Source: Pseudomonadota bacterium
GTDB taxonomy: Bacteria; Pseudomonadota; Alphaproteobacteria; Rhizobiales; Aestuariivirgaceae
Length of the DNA: 5,178 bases
NCBI GenBank assembly: GCA_016522385.1
Contig: JAEKFU010000462.1
Coordinates: 1 to 5,178, forward strand
Direction of reading: 5' to 3'
The position numbers and the translations under genes are program-made. Below, one piece after another: positions 4,450-5,178 of the stretch. Position 1 is the first letter of the stretch; every line of letters begins with the position of its first letter. The notes under the pieces are model-generated. The model saw nothing but the letters and a program-made list of their open reading frames with translations. It had not been told where the DNA came from and searched no databases.

Positions 4450-5178
4450 TTGAGGTCCGTCGATTACTTCATGGGCGTCTTGGTGGCGCTGACGTGGGGC
4501 ATGGGTATAGTTTTTGCCAAAGCGGCGATTGACTATTTCCCACCCATGCTACTCATGGCGATACGCTCCAGCATCACGGCGCTGGCGCTTGTCTGGTTCG
4601 TCAAGCCGCCAAACGGCTCGTTTGGTCGCATTTTCTTGATTGCAGCAATCTCCGGCACGGCCCAGTTCAGCTTGACGCTGACCGGTCTGAAATACATCGA
4701 TGCCTCCGTCGCCGCCCTGCTTGTTCAGCTGGAAGTGCCGTTTCTTGTTCTGTTGGGGGCAGTGCTGTTGAGCGAACGACCGGGTCCTTTCAAATGGGTT
4801 GGGATCGCACTGGCTTTTGTCGGCGTCATGCTGATTGCCGGCGAACCCCGGCTCAACGGTGCCTGGCTCTATTTGTTCATGGTCGCCGCAGGCGGGCTGG
4901 CCTGGGCCTTGGGGCAGTTGCTGGTGCGCACACTTGATGGCGTGGCGGGCACGACAGTGGCCGCCTGGGTCGCAATCTGTGCGGCACCGCAATTGTTCGC
5001 CATGTCCGCGATCTTCGAGACCAATCAGGTCGAAGCCATCAGGAGTGCGGGCTGGCTCGTATGGGCTGCAGTGATTTACCTCAGCCTCATCATGACAGTC
5101 CTGGGCTATGGCATGTGGTACACGTTGGTCCGCCGCTACGAAGTGAATCAAGTTGCGCCATTCCTTTTGCTGCTACCA
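4450..5178 (+). CDS. EamA/DMT-family permease, truncated by window end
   Basis: The frame is open from here to the last base, giving 243 residues of an inner-membrane drug/metabolite transporter of the EamA family, normally about 290-300 residues with ten helices. Helix 1 is seen at MGVLVALTWGMGIVFAKAAI (8-27). The first EamA repeat includes YIDASVAALLVQLEVPFLVL (82-101), then SERPGPFKWVGIALAFVGVM (108-127). The second repeat begins near 136 and reaches YEVNQVAPFLLLLP. The family exports amino acids and other small metabolites. The start is uncertain: TTG at 4450 gives MRSVDY, a usual EamA beginning, while GTG at 4444 or 4447 would add one or two residues and AGAG at 4432-4435 would suit 4444 better. 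No strong Shine-Dalgarno sequence is seen. It follows the SagB-like gene with a 92-bp gap and no terminator, so co-transcription and a role in exporting the cassette's product are possible but unproven. Confidence 0.85.
   Translation, partial: MRSVDYFMGVLVALTWGMGIVFAKAAIDYFPPMLLMAIRSSITALALVWFVKPPNGSFGRIFLIAAISGTAQFSLTLTGLKYIDASVAALLVQLEVPFLVLLGAVLLSERPGPFKWVGIALAFVGVMLIAGEPRLNGAWLYLFMVAAGGLAWALGQLLVRTLDGVAGTTVAAWVAICAAPQLFAMSAIFETNQVEAIRSAGWLVWAAVIYLSLIMTVLGYGMWYTLVRRYEVNQVAPFLLLLP

Noticed and set aside
4549..5151. A 200-codon open frame on the minus strand
   Set aside because: It lies antisense to the clear EamA permease frame, is full of His/Gln/Cys/Arg with no fold-like pattern, and is a typical shadow of a hydrophobic gene.

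Overview
The window looks like chromosomal DNA from an alphaproteobacterium. This is inferred from moderate-to-high GC coding regions, a MocD/MocE-type oxygenase pair, EamA-family permeases, an XRE regulator and a small helical hypothetical protein of a type I associate with that class. No species can be named from the sequence alone.

Layout from left to right. (1) Bases 1-1002 on + carry the 3' end of a MocD-type membrane di-iron oxygenase/desaturase, followed 19 bp later by a complete MocE-type Rieske ferredoxin, so the two form a likely electron-transfer couple. No ferredoxin reductase follows. (2) Bases 1003-1729 contain no intact gene. On the minus strand, bases 1152-1571 hold a decayed EamA permease gene with a frameshift, an in-frame amber codon and an internal deletion. 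(3) Bases 1730-2554 on + encode an XRE-type regulator with an unassigned C-terminal domain. (4) Bases 2568-2831 on - encode a small acidic, helical hypothetical protein, convergent with the regulator. (5) Bases 2832-3124 are an AT-rich divergent intergenic region with a perfect CRP-type palindrome and two further inverted repeats. (6) From 3125 on + there is a compact cassette: a 32-codon ORF with a very strong ribosome binding site, an intrinsic terminator 7 nt after its stop, a SagB-type flavin dehydrogenase starting 23 nt after the terminator, and 92 bp later an EamA permease that runs off the window end.

The most interesting part is region 6. A short, well-translated peptide gene, a leaky terminator, a SagB-related peptide-maturation dehydrogenase and an exporter-type permease is the architecture expected of a ribosomally synthesised, post-translationally modified peptide (RiPP) locus. 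The peptide has no cysteine and no YcaO cyclodehydratase is visible, so it does not fit the classic thiazole/oxazole scheme. Family assignments come from recognition of motifs and not from a search, and the peptide-enzyme partnership is inferred from gene order.
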